Notes: generated by a model not told the origin, from the letters alone. A stretch of 64,000 nucleotides of DNA from Hirudinaria manillensis (GCA_034509925.1 CM067527.1:13170501-13234500); one strand, 5' to 3'. Counted from the stretch's first letter, positions 11,999-25,153 are shown. Numbers and translations: made by a program.

Positions 11999-14730
11999 TC
12001 AGTTTGTTAAAGTGGCATATGTCCGGTTAACTTACTGGGAACCATTCACAGTTTTTTGTGCAGCAGATCCATGCATGAATCAGAGCTGTTGGACTGCAAT
12101 TCAGCACCTAAATATTCGTGCCATTTTGATTAAAAACTATAATTTATTAATTAATATTTTTTTACTTTTGTGCAATAGTTCTCTACTTTACACTTGAATA
12201 GGTATGAAAGAAAATTTGGAACATTTTCTGATGATAACATCTGCGTGACAAAAGCCATGAAAGAAGATCTGGCCACCAACTGGAATATAAGGTATATAAT
12301 GGAAATTTAGGGATGGTTATGAATGTAATACCAATGGCATATAAGAATACCAACAGCATATAAGAATTCCAATGGCAATAGCAGTACTTATGAAGCAAAA
12401 TGTGTCTGGCAATGAAGATGATTGGATTTTAGTGATGACTTTGGTGCAAAAGATAATTTAATGGGTTTTGCTTCATGGTTAATAATAATAATAATGTTTA
12501 ATTATATCCAGAGCCACCACACTTTATGACAGACCTCCATCATTTTTTCGGAGATTGGAAGATGGAGAAAGGATGCAATTCCTTCGAGAGAAATTACCAA
12601 TTTTAGGGTGAACATTTTAAATTATAAAAGAAAACACAAAACGTACTGATAAAGCATAGTTTGGTAATCATTTTATTAGAGAGTGGAGTTCAACACTGAT
12701 GGCATCATTGTCATCATCGCTGTCGTCATCGTCATTGTTATCATGAATAGCAACAGCATTTTCAATATCCTCATTTTTTCATTTGCAAGTGGTAAATATT
12801 TAAAAGCGGAATTAAGTTTAAGAAATTATTTGTTATGATAAAGGTAGATGATAATAGCATCATTTACATATTCCAATTTAAATTATATAAATAATATTTA
12901 TGTATATTATTGCACCTAGAGCCACCAAAGAAAGTCAAGGGATGTGCAATTCTGCTCTTGTCCTGAGTAGCACAAGCTGGACAGGTGAGTTTTTAAAGTC
13001 AAATATGCCACAGCCTATGTAACATATTAGAAAAATGGCATGATTTTTATTTTAATACATGAATTTGACAGCTGATGAAGATTTTGGCATTCTTTTGGAG
13101 GCTTTAGACGGTGGGTGTTCAGTTTATTCAATATAAGACCACCAAGAATTTAACATGAATGTTATATTCATTGTTAAAGAAGATGTTGCCAGTTAACAAA
13201 TTTAATATGTTTACAGTTTATGATCATCAGGCGTCTGCATCATCAGAACTCCCGTTCGTTCTCTGCATTGTAACAGGTGAATTACATAGAAATGACAAAT
13301 TTATCACACTATTAAGTTTTTTTTTATATTACATAGATATCTACACAGATATTAAAACATATTGTTTTAACCCTGGCTCTTGGCAATTAATTAGCTATAT
13401 ATTTAAGTTTAAATGCTATGTATTATAAATAAATATTTATAATGCAGTCGGTCAAGATAATTCTTGAGAAATATTTTAAAAAGTTAATATTAATACAAAT
13501 ATTGTTATAATATTGGTTCAGTGATAAGTGGTAAGTTAGATTTACATTCTTGTCTTGATGTCTATCATAAGGCAAATACATTAGAAATATAAACAGTCAT
13601 TCATATAAAATTCCTCATGAAACAGCTAAAGAATAGAGAATCACGTAGTTAATTATAATGATTACTACGATGGGGATTGTTGTTTTTAGAGTTATTGAAT
13701 TTTAAAGCTCTATACATAGTTTTCAATTACATAGTCAAATTTTTACCACGATTACAGTCACAATTAGTTTTGCTTTTAAGGCAAGGGTCCGTTAAAGGAT
13801 TATTACCGAAAACTTATAAACGAAAGGAATTGGAACAAGGTCGAGGTTGTGACGCCGTGGCTCGAGGCGGAGGATTATCCGCGCCTCCTCGGTTCGGGAG
13901 ACGTCGGCGTCTGCCTGCACACTTCCTCGAGCGGACTCGACCTTCCTATGAAAGTCGTCGACATGTTTGGCTGCCTGTTGCCAGTTTGTGCCATCCAATA
14001 CAAATGGTTAATATTTATATTTATATATTATATTATTTATAATATTTATGTATTATATTATATTATGTATAATATTTATGTATTATATTATAATATTTAT
14101 TATATTTATGACAGCCCCAGACATGAGATGCTAGATTTTTATGTTAATTGTAACTCAAACTGCATGTAATTGATCTAGCAAAGATCTAAAAATTGAATAA
14201 TAATAATTTAATTTAATTTATAATTTATATATAATTTATAACCATCTTCCAGGAATGTAATACTTAATTAATTGGCAATTTGTTAGTATTGAAGAACTAG
14301 TAAAAGAAAATGTGACTGGCCTCACCTTCAAGTCTGCAAAGCAATTGGGTGACCAGCTTGTGGCAAGTTGAAAACATAGTTTGACTTATTGAAAATTTAC
14401 TGAAGTTGTTAAAAATAGGGATTCTGTAAAGGCAAAGCAATCTTGTGTATCATATAATGAAAAGTAAAACATGTTATGTTAACATGATGTTTCAAGTTTA
14501 TGACCTTATTATTATACTCAAAGTAATACTTTCAGTAATATAACAGTTAGTAAAGATATTAGGTGAATGATGAAATAATTTATCTTATTTTCTTGTTAAA
14601 TCAGGATTTATTGAAGAATTTTCCAGAAGGTTGTGACAGACTGAAGAGCTTGAAATTCAATCTCAAATCAATGACAAGAGAAGGATGGAATGAAAATTGG
14701 ATGAAAAATATTTCTCACTTGTTTAAGTAG
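11005..14730 (+). CDS. ALG1: chitobiosyldiphosphodolichol beta-mannosyltransferase (ALG1)
   Basis: Adds the first mannose from GDP-mannose to dolichol-PP-GlcNAc2 on the cytosolic face of the ER (family GT33). Twelve exons: 11005-11200, 11333-11413, 11498-11601, 11778-11929, 12202-12291, 12512-12607, 12920-12984, 13072-13110, 13217-13276, 13781-14006, 14287-14362, 14605-14730. They total 436 residues against 464 in human, with all phases consistent. Visible landmarks: N-terminal membrane anchor after [74 protein letters not shown] with the acidic-basic donor-site motif of the family. The first of three consecutive ATGs is taken as start. The donor after exon 11 is GC (GTG|GCAAGT), making a GC-AG intron. 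No frame damage is seen. Confidence 0.97.
11962..11998. repeat. (AAT)n microsatellite, ALG1 intron 4
   Basis: About 12 AAT units. Just downstream (12008-12030) the words AAGTGGCATATGTCCGGT recur in near-identical form on the minus strand near 25715-25735, suggesting a short dispersed repeat. Confidence 0.9.
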
Positions 14731-15907
14731 GAAAATAAGTGCTTGACCGAATAAGGCTGCATGTATTTTAATGAATTTTGTTGCTACGGGCTAAGATGGG
14801 ATTTGTAATAATAATAATAATAATATAATTTATTGTTGGAGTTAATTATAGCTCCATATGCAGAGGTATTCTTTAAATCTTATGATTTAGATTGGTCTAA
14901 GTCATTAATTTGTACCTCTGAGATGAAAGCACACAACATTTGGTTACAAACATTAGTGATTTGAAGTTTCCGAATACATCCAAAATTATATACGTATGAA
15001 TAATACATACAAAATTGTATACATATAAATAATACATACAAAATGCATTGACACAGTGAAGCCTGCCTGTAAGGATAACTAGATTCTGCACAAAAAGTGT
15101 CCTCACGGTCAGTTATCTGTTAGATATAAAATGTTAAATTAAAAAATTGGCCTGAGGATAGATACTCCAACTCAAAGCTTTTGATGTGAATAAGATTCAC
15201 GTGCTATTCCATCACAAGGTCAATCCATCGCAGTGATTATGATTATGCATGTAAATGGTAATAATCATTAATGGACATAATTATTAAACTTATTGGTTGA
15301 AGACTCTAGAAATTCTTGGAACATCGATACGGCATATTCGATGTCACGTAATTCATGTAGCGCGTGATATTTTCTTCGCCTAGACCCGGAAAATCACACT
15401 AATTCCTGTGACCGTTCATCAGGTGCCTACATCAAAACAAGAAGAAATAAAAAAATCTAGTGGACATTTTAATCAATGCCAAGTTTCTCTGACTCGATGA
15501 AATCAATTTAGATCTTGCCCTTAACAATTTAAGTCTTTCCAACGTTCCAATAAAATTACCTGGAGTCATTGAGACTCCAGATGCGAAGTTGGAGCATTTC
15601 TCTACTTGAAGTACATTGTTTCACATTAGATTATAAATTTAAAAAATAAATTATAAATTAAATATGATCATATTTGAGAGGCCGGTCATAATCCCATTTG
15701 CATTTTAAGAAGTACTGCAGACACAATAGTGAATAAAAACAAATTTGAGATATACAGGCATTCTGGTTTTTTTTAACATTTATTGACATTTTCACGTTGG
15801 ACAGAATTATTAATCACAGATGCTAAAATGTTGTTGCGAGGAATGTAAATTTGTACAGGCCAAAAATGCTACTTAAAATTTTACTGCTCCTTGCATGCTA
15901 ATAGCCA
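14731..15907. other. intergenic, ALG1 3' flank
   Basis: Contains a short (AAT)n run at about 14809-14825 and partly repeated ATACATACAAAAT words near 14995-15045. No open frame with family likeness is seen on either strand. Confidence 0.4.
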
Positions 15908-16285
15908 ATGTTTTTAAGAAGTTTGAGAAATTTACAAAAACAAAAGAAAATGAGCAAGTATCCGAAAGTAAGAAATAATAAGAATAAAATAATAAAGAAT
16001 GCCTTAAACGATTGGCGGGAAGAGCTCGATGGGCATAGAATTTATTTTAGATTTCAGATAAACCGTCTTTGGAGCCAAACAAATGAAATAAACTCGAAGA
16101 AGGCAAGTAGAAAACGTGCAAAGAATCAGTTTGAATTCAAAGTGTCTTCAAATGACTGGCGCATATGCAAGTTCACAGTAAGGCGGTTAAGTGAGACAGT
16201 CACGAAAAGATTTAACAAAGGAGCCCTCGACATGAATATTGCAAAAACTGCTTCGCGTATTGCATCTCAGATTGATTCAAGGTGA
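15908..16285 (+). CDS. orphan basic single-exon protein, 125 aa
   Basis: An ATG-initiated frame of 125 codons, very rich in Lys, Arg and Asn, with no signal peptide or membrane helix and no recognised domain. Two Asn-Asp-Trp-Arg words occur (about residues 34 and 83). Its stop lies 9 bp inside the ERG coding sequence of the opposite strand, so the two genes, if both real, overlap tail to tail. The length is unusual for this AT-rich DNA, but function is unknown. A chance frame antisense to the ERG 3' flank cannot be excluded. Confidence 0.4.
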   Translation: MFLRSLRNLQKQKKMSKYPKVRNNKNKIIKNALNDWREELDGHRIYFRFQINRLWSQTNEINSKKASRKRAKNQFEFKVSSNDWRICKFTVRRLSETVTKRFNKGALDMNIAKTASRIASQIDSR

Positions 16286-19200
16286 CATTAGGGGAGGTTC
16301 GTGGATGACTGGACTGACGCCCAGAAGATGGGTCGATCCGTACACACCGGGCACGTGTTGCTGGTTGGATCTATAGGCAAAGTACGGACCAGACAGTGAT
16401 GGCTGTTCTTGCTTATGGCTCGGATGAGGGTTATATCCAAGAGCGCTGAGTATAGCGTCTATGGTACTGCTTAATTCGTTCTCAAATTTTCCCATTCTCC
16501 TGGAAAAAGATAAAACATAGGTCCCTTTACAAAGTGAACCAGTAACTTTATCTCAATTAGTCACATTTGAGCTCTCACTAATGACAAAAGCATATTTATA
16601 CTTGATTTATAATGGTCATAATAATTATAATGCTGTCCAATTGTTATATTAATACAATCGATTTAAATAAATAGAGTCAGCTATGTATTGATAGCTAGCT
16701 TTTCAATCAAACAAGCGAATACCACGAACCGATTGATCTTTTTCAGTCTGGCATCGACATCCTTCAGAAACTTAACGGGAATTCCGTTGCTCTGCTGTTC
16801 TCCCAGGTCCGGCCTTGTACAGCCAGACAATCCTTCGCTCTCTGGAGGCAGTGAGCACGACGACGGCAGTCCGGCAGTTGAAAAACTGGACTTTGGGGCG
16901 TAGGAGGCAGTACTTGGAGACACGTGTCTTACCAGTGCGCTGTGAGGTTTCACCTCGTCCGAGAAGACGGGCAGCAATTCCGAGACTCTCGGTAAACGAG
17001 GAATGTTTGAGGTTCTTATGCTACCTGCATTTATCGATTGCCAATTAGCATTTCGTACTCGAGAGCTCCATAGAAATTAGTTTTATACAAATTTTCTTTA
17101 TAATGTGAAAATTATCTCTAGACGAAAAGTAGTTCTTAAAGAATGAGTCAGTATTTTTAAGGATCTATCAATTAAAATGACAACTATAATCAATATATCA
17201 CATACAGTCAAGTCTCGCTACTATGCCATCCGTCGGGACCGAGCAAAAATGGCATAATAGCGAGACTTGGCTGTGTTTTATTTGCCTGCAAAATCGGATT
17301 TAGCACAACAGGTTCTTCCGAAGGCTTCATATTGAGTACAAAATTATGACCGAAAATGTATCGGAATAATATTTCTATTAATTATTTTATATTTTGCCAA
17401 TTTAAAAACGGAGGAAAATATAGAATTGAACATGACTAAAATTAGACTGAAGGCTAACTCGATGGCGATTTTGAAGTCCCAATTTGACTCAGTGTTCTAT
17501 CGGGTCTGCTGTGATCCAAACTGATAGAAGCCTCTTTTTGCTTATCCAACTTTGGGAGTGACTCGATTTTAGACAAGGTAGAGTGCTGTGAACTCTCTTC
17601 AATGATCTTCGGCGTGCTCTGCGTTGCCAAATCTGGCTGGATGAATTTGTGAAATCCGTTGGCTGCAAGTCATTATTTAAGAATCATACACAGATATTGG
17701 ATGAATGGGTTAGGGTTAAGTAGCTAGAACATTTATTAATGTTTAAATGGATCGAGATCTTAACGATGGACAAGAAGGTCATCTTTCCGGCAGTTCTTAC
17801 CAGTTGTTTTTAGCTTATTTTATCGCTTCAAAATGTCGGTTGGAACTGGCAGCTTTATTGAAACGCAAATTTAATGAATCGAATTGACCTACCTATGACT
17901 TGTGCTTTTTTAGAATCATCAGTATGCTGTGACTTGCGTCGTCTGACTTCGATGAACTTAATCATTTCTTCGTCTTTATCTGATATGCATATAGTGATGT
18001 CCTAAAAGTAGTTTATCGAAGATTCAAAGAACTTACTAATAAGCGGATAATATGGCCTGTTTTCCCTCAATAATCTCCAAATATTGTTAGCCTACATTAC
18101 GATCGAATTATTTAACACATTCTTTAAAATTTCGTTCTAAAATCAAACAATCCACGAATCCTTAAATCACGAATTTATTGCATTGAATTTCAAAACTCAC
18201 TAATATTATGTTGAATGTGACCTCAAACTTCTGCGTGAAATCGTAGGCAAAATCTGGATACGACATGAATATTGCCTGAAGATCTTCCATCGAGATTTTA
18301 TGCATCTCGGCATAAGACATGGCCCTGACGCTGAAAGCAGATTTGCTGACCAATTTCTTATCTGAAGGCTGGACTTGCTTGACATCGGTGCCGAAAATGT
18401 CGTCTTTTCCTGTCAACGAAGAACAATTCGAAATGTGCAAGAGTACTTTTGCTATACTTTAGCAAGATTTTGCAAAAAGTCCAACATTTTCAAAAATTGG
18501 TAATAATTTACGAAAATTAGTATTAAAATGCTAGCCTAAAATGGCCATTATGGTATCATCCTTAAGAATTTCTATCGATCCCCTAGTGACAAAGTATAGA
18601 CTGTCAAGTACATCTCCTGGATGTATCAACGTGTCTCCGGTTGGAGCGTGAAGGGATTTGAATTTCATGGAGAGAGCTCTCAAACATCCTGGTTCAGATG
18701 TAAATAAATCACACGAATAATCCATTTGACTTTGTCAATTGATCGAGGGGTGTCCTTCATCTAACAAAATATGTTCAGCTTCTTCAAAGTGAAAGTGAAA
18801 TTGTGTGACAGGACTTGTTATGGTAGACAAAAATTATATATGATATATAAAATTAATTTAATAATTCTGCCTTTACTGTTTCTTTAAAATTCATAACATA
18901 ACGATTTATTTACAAGAAAGTTATTTTATTTGTTAGTATTCAAAGGTGCATAAATAAAAAATGCACCTCTCAAAACATGTGGAAATTCTTCAACTACCTG
19001 GACTGGCATTTTTGAAGAGGATGCAACTGCTAAGCAGAGTTTTGTTGAGATGGAGACAAATGTCAGCCTGGAGACATTCAGGAAAACTTTTCAGGACCTG
19101 AAAGCAAGTTAGAAAATTTTGTTCAAATTCATTCGAGATGTCGAGATGGTGTTTTTCAAAAGAAATTCATTTCTTTTTAACTAGCATTATAGTTATATTT

Positions 19201-22200
19201 GTGTTATTATGATATCGGATCATTTATAACTGTAGTTTTAATTGGTTTTTTTTTTAAATTATTTAATTAATAATATTTACTTTAATCTAGATATTCAAAG
19301 TTCTTACGGACGGCTGATTCAAGCACAAGGAAATTGCGTAGCAGAGCAATAGCCGCCCCCGATTTGCGACAAGTGCGGTGATCAGGAATGAAGAATAGGC
19401 ATCGCATTGACCATTTCAAATAATTGATCTAACGTAAACACCCCTTAATCTGTTCTACACACAAATTCAATCACTATTTCTATGCAAAACACGAAAATTT
19501 TGAAGAAAATGGTAAAACTCACGCAATTCATGTCGACTCCGTTGGCAAATGCTCTGGCGTTTTGGTAAGATTCGATAAGTCTGTTGGCCAGAGGTTTGGG
19601 GAAATAATGGAACTTTATAAATTCTTTGATGCTGGCCAACATTTCGTGATATTCTTCCGTGCCACGATACAGTCTCAACATGATGGACGAAACGTTTCCA
19701 AAGATTGCGGCACTCATTAGAGCTGAAATTTTATAGTTAACCTGATTAACTTTAGCTTAATAATTCAAAATATACAGAGTTTAATAGTTTAATAAAAGCG
19801 TTATTTAACTCACATCCGAGGAGCATAGCAAATATGGTGAAGACCTTTTCGTAATTGGTCACCGGTGCCACATTACCGAAGCCGACGCTCGTCAAAATGG
19901 TGAAGGTGAAATATAGTGCCGTAATGTACCGGGATTTCGTATCAGGTTCGGTGCCGTTCATCATGAACGTGATGCCGTGTTGCTTTGCCAATTCGTCAAG
20001 CCAACTTATAGGGGCCTGCACAAAAATTTATAAAACTGCGTATTGGAAATAAATCCAAAGTAAAAGAAATTTTTATTTCTTATTAATCATCGACGAGAAA
20101 TCCGAAAAGCAAAAAATAAAGAGGACTACAGTAAGATAGAGACCAATCAGTAACCGATGGCTTGCACCGTTATTTCGATATATCGGATGAATCTCTACGC
20201 ATGGTTTTAAAAGGTCATATTTGTGTGGAGTAACTCCACAAGACAACAAGAAAGGCTACCAGTTTTGGAACAAATTCGAAGGGTTTCCAAAGTTTCATAT
20301 AATTCCTTCGGCAAATGGGTTCATTCAAATTTCAGCTAAAGAGTCTCCAGAAGATAGGAAGCCCAACGATTGGAAAGAATATTCAGTATATAAAATGAAA
20401 ACAAATAAAAAAAAGCAATTCACGAATTGCAGTTGAAAGTATTTTATGGCATATAAAGCCGAGCTATTGATCTTCGCACTGGGCTTCGCGCACATAATCT
20501 CAATGCATTCGAAGGCTTTTTGAGTGAAAATTTCCAATGAGATCATGGATCGTCTAAAAGATATTTATTAAAACTAAAAGTTAATTCCAGTACGTAACTA
20601 AAATCACAAAATAAAGGCAACTATAACTATTTACTGGATAAAAAGTTCTGACCGTAATTAAGAAAAAATTAAAGCGTTCCTAAATTATTATCGAGAACAT
20701 CGTAAACAAATGCCTTTTAAAAGCAGAATCCAAAGTCAAACCTGCAAAACTCTTGACCTTTCGAATGTTGTTATTGCGTAGAAGAGGCAGGCCAACCAAT
20801 GAGCCATGAGGGTAAAGGTGGCCATCAATAGTACGAGGACAGCAGCTCCATATTCAGAGTACTGGTCGATTTTTCGAGCCACACGGAGTAGTCTCAGCAA
20901 TCGAGCTGTTTTTAGTATGCCAGTGATACCTTGGGTCAAGGTCTAAGTAAGCAATATTATTGGATTATTAAGACTAATATAAAGTAGAATAATATAACAA
21001 CTGAAGGAATAATATAAACCAATTGTCGAGTTTTTAATGTATTTTATTCAAAGTCGTTTGATTTATATTTATATTTAATAAATAAAATATTTATATTTAA
21101 TATTGTGTCGCAATTAATACCAATATCATTAATAATATTTTCAAATTAAACCGACATTCCTGCCAATAATGTACGTATTAACTTCCGAGCCATTTTCAAT
21201 GCCTCGTGAATATTTTCATTAAAAGCAGCACATCAAATATTCAGTGGGTGTATCGACATTTGCAACAATTCGTAACGAATATCGAGCAATCACGTAATTA
21301 ATGTATTTGCGTGTAAGAGATTAAGTTAAATATTAGAAATTAAATTAAAAATTAAGATAAATAAATTAAATGCTTAAATAATTCCTTAAATCAATGAATT
21401 ATAAACCAGGTTTTATGTGTAATAATAACGTATTATTTAAGGAATAAATAAATAAAAAAAATAAGAATTCAATTTAAAAAATAATTGACTACTAACAAAC
21501 TGGAGATCGAAGGTCGTTTTTATGTCCATGTCCAGATCCAAATATTTCATGGGAAGGGAAAAGAATAAGAATAAGAAACACGTTAATTTGAAAATTAGGA
21601 AATAGAATTTTAAATAAATATTATTAATATTAATATATATATAAATATTATTAATGCCAATAATATATTGATTACTCACATCACCGCTACCGGCTCCATA
21701 GAGTATGTAGTCGAATGGTACAGCTGCAACAGCATCGATGATGAACCATCCTTTCATATAATTGATGGCTATCTTTTTCGGATTGACAACCACCTCACCA
21801 TCATCGATATAAGTCGTCCTATTATGGATTAATAATTATTTAACTACGTCTCGTCTTGTTAAATATCAATTAATAATACCACCAAGAAATTGGCACATAG
21901 TTGCGAAAGTATTACTTAAAGCGAATGTTTATATCAAGTTAGTTTTAACAACAAAACCATCAACTCAAGTCTACAATTTACATATAATTTATACAATTTA
22001 CATATTATTTACTACAATTTATATATAAATTAATTTAAACGCAAACATGGACGATTGTATAGTAATGACAATTTTTGACATTCTCCAAAACAAATACATA
22101 GTCGCTAAGACTGCCAAGGCTCGCATAAGTTCTTATTTCTTAGCGAATCGAGTTTTTCCAAACCATTGTAAAAGCCTTCCGATTAATAAATATCATTTCT

Positions 22201-24277
22201 ACAATAAGCCGAATCATTTTTAATATCATTTCTTTGTTACAGTTATTAATTTGAAAAACAGATTTCCAGAAGGGGAATGTTTGGTACATTGAGAGGTTAA
22301 GAAGAAAGTTACCTACCTAAAATTGATGATGATGTCGGCTACGAACATGATATCAACGAATATCTCGACAGCATTCAAAAAATCCATCCATCCCGCATCC
22401 GGAGATATCTGAGGTTTCACCGGTACCTCGGCCACGGTAACATTGGTCGAGTTCAGGGGCACGTAGTAGCTGAGTCTGGGTGTCGAGATGTTTGATGGCA
22501 TCGGAGAGGACTGGACGGAAACTTTCGTTGAGGTTAATTTGATCGTAAATGCTGCCATGAAAGGAGTGAATACAGCCGTGTACAGTACGAGGATCAGGGT
22601 TATCCAATCCCAGCCCATCTTGAATGGCGAGTAGTGGAAAATTATGAAAGGTGGTAAAAATTTATTCTTCTGGGGAGGATGTTCCCCTGTTGGTGAGGAA
22701 TCCAAAAGGGTGCATTTTTGATCTTCGGCCATTTCTCCGTCATCGTTATCTTTGTAATTGTCTATGGATACCTACAGAAATGGCAAAAAAAAAATGGCGC
22801 ATCAAGAGAACATGAAAAAGATATTTTCTCACTTTAATTGTTTTTTTAATAAAAATAAATATCTATTTGCCAATAAAAGTAATTAGAAAAACTAATATTA
22901 AATTATTTATGATTAACACCTAGTAGGAGCCAAATGAATCGTGGGAAGATTTAAAAAAATCACGAACTGATTAATGAAATATTTTAAATTGTGTAGTTGG
23001 AACAAGCTAATTATTTAAATATTTAAGCTAATTGTTTCATTTATTTCTAAATTGCAATTAATTCTACCTGCGTTGATCTCCTGAAAGGATTAAAGTCATC
23101 CTCTTCAAATTCTGGAAAGCCAGCGGATTTTCCAGACAATTCTTTCAAGACTTTCAGCATCAGGTATTTGTTTTTTGCCTGGAAATTATAATAAATAATA
23201 AAATAATAGAATAAATATTGATTAAATAGAAAAATAGAATAAATAATGCAAGAAATAATCTTAGAAATTAACGTTGCGCTACACAAATTGTGTATTTAAA
23301 TAAAATTTATTAAAAATATGAAAAAAAAACTACAATTGTTTGTGCGTTTAAGACATTTGGAACTAATGAGTTGTCCAAGCAAAAGAACATTGGATTTTTG
23401 CCTGTTTTTACGATGAATGCGTTGAAAACAAACAAAAATTTTTTTAAATCCTTCAAAACTTTGCTCTTCTCGAAAGGAAATGTTGACTTTTCAGAGCGGA
23501 ACCAACCTGTTTTCTGATCCTCATGGCAACGATTTTAAACAATCAATTAAAATGCTTGCACTTTTTAATGCTTCGCTTATTTCCCTAAAAAATATTATCT
23601 CATATTATGGAATTAAATTACATTTTAAAGTCATTTAAGTCAGATATTTATATTAGTTCAAAATACTCCAAAATACTTTCGCGTTATAAAGGTCCAACTT
23701 AATGCAGTAAACGTGAGAAAATTTCAGAGATGGGCATCGAGATACATTCGAACAGTTTGTTGGGTGTTTTTATAGGGGATCATTGTTAATTACAATAATG
23801 CGAAACCGGCGCCAATACAACTGAATATTTTATTAGCTGCTGGTTGGTGGACATTGGAGCGAAATGCCTCTTAGGAGGCAGTACAGACTAAAAGTCCAAA
23901 CTTTGTGGTTATAAATTGATACATTTTCAATATAGGAGACTATATTCGTTTATATTTATCTCGTTTAAAGAGACATTTATTTTTATAAGTCATAAAAAGA
24001 TCTGCAATGTTTTTTTTTTAAGAATGAATGAAACACAAGAAAAACAAAAATGTCGTCTCCTCGCGTGAAAGCTCTCTGCGAAGTGTCGATTAGGGTTTTA
24101 ATATTTTATCATAATGTTCTACTTACCTCATCCCATCTCAATTTCTCTAATAATTGCATTTTATAGTCCAAATCCCTAAAAGGCTAATAAAAAAAGAGAT
24201 CAAACTATACCGCATTGAGCGATACACTTTGTGCGCTTCAAGACTTTATTCCTCCGATCTCACCTGTCAAGAGACAT
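16277..24277 (-). CDS. erg: ERG-type (Kv11, KCNH2/6/7-like) voltage-gated K+ channel without PAS domain
   Basis: Fifteen exons on the minus strand: 24277-24264, 24175-24127, 23178-23068, 22771-22317, 21818-21680, 20942-20742, 20015-19814, 19722-19523, 19097-18998, 18688-18536, 18409-18201, 18001-17893, 17662-17459, 17024-16730, 16499-16277; 887 residues. Seen: HYSPFK before S1 (112-134), S2, S3 with [12 protein letters not shown]4 [14 protein letters not shown] (267-280), S5, pore filter SVGFGN (366-371), S6, C-linker, cyclic-nucleotide-binding homology domain with FNI in place of the ERG intrinsic-ligand FNL, and a C-terminal coiled coil (about 798-835) split over the last two exons, as in ERG tetramers. 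The start ATG follows an in-frame TGA, and its 14-nt exon splices in phase, so this product lacks the N-terminal PAS (eag) domain, like mammalian ERG1b. Odd points: a GC donor after 18536, a long S1-S2 loop with potential N-glycosylation sites, and Ser at the position of hERG Tyr652. Role: delayed-rectifier K+ current in excitable cells. Confidence 0.95.
17204..17274. mobile_element. short hairpin MITE-like element in an ERG intron
   Basis: Two 26-nt arms (17204-17229 and 17249-17274) are inverted copies differing at two positions, enclosing a 19-nt loop. The arm begins ACAGTCAAGTCTCGCTA, much like the CAGT-starting ends of pogo/Tigger-type mariner relatives, and TA precedes the left CAG. It lies in the intron between the exons at 17662-17459 and 17024-16730. 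It may be a solo pair of terminal repeats left by internal deletion. Confidence 0.6.
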
Positions 24278-25153
24278 TTTCTCTTTTCTCTCGCGTGATG
24301 TCTCCAATTCGGATCAGAAGCCCGGAATAGGATAAATTAATGGCAAAATGTTGACTCAGCGCTTGAATCAAAAGGACGAAGACTGGAATTTCTAAAGAAC
24401 CTTCGATCGCCATTATCGTGTTTACTAAACCGAAGTAGCTTTATCTTCTAGCGAAATATTCTGGAATTACATTGTTAAACAGTGACGGAGGTGTAAATCA
24501 TACGTTTGCAAATTTGTTATATAATTTTTAAGACGTTGGAACGTTGGAACTATCCTAAAATCAGCAAAAGACGAATTCAAAAAAAGTTTTCCCCGAAGAA
24601 AAGTGAAAGCCAAAGCGGGCTTTTAGGAAAATATTTCAAATTTTCAAGCCGATTTCAATTTGTCAGAGAAGTAAAAAAAAAACAAATCTCGTGACAATCG
24701 CTGAGATAAGACATTGCAAAAACTTCAGAAAATTCCAACATTTCTTTTATTTATTGCTTGAAACCAAGAATTAAAACTTACTGAAAATTGAAATAACGAG
24801 CAAGTTAGAGCAACTGTGGAATACAGAAAATCACTTAGAATTCAAGACTAAGGCTCGCAATTCTTGAATGAAGCTGAGAAAATTACATTTCAGCCAAAAT
24901 CCACTTTCAAAAATTGATTTTAGTACGTTAACAAAAAAATATTAATTAAACTGAAGAAATTAAAATGTTATGCACCGAGGATGGGTTCAATGAAAATGGC
25001 AGCTCAAGCGGAAATCTACCAAAATTGCATCTTCGTCAAGGATATAATTATTTATAATCATAAAAATATATCGAAATTAATTAAATTCTCCTCTAAATGT
25101 TAAGGTACATGCAAGGCAAAGAAGGTGTTTCAACATTTTATATGGGAAATGAT

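Noticed and set aside
20191..20436. Plus-strand open frame antisense in an ERG intron, protein-like ([15 protein letters not shown])
   Set aside because: No ATG at its head, no clear acceptor or partner exon. Left as a curiosity.
21483..21545. Extra ERG exon between the S3 and S4 exons ([15 protein letters not shown])
   Set aside because: The flanking exons already join in phase 0 with conserved sequence. This segment has no AG acceptor before it, and its only donor would break phase.
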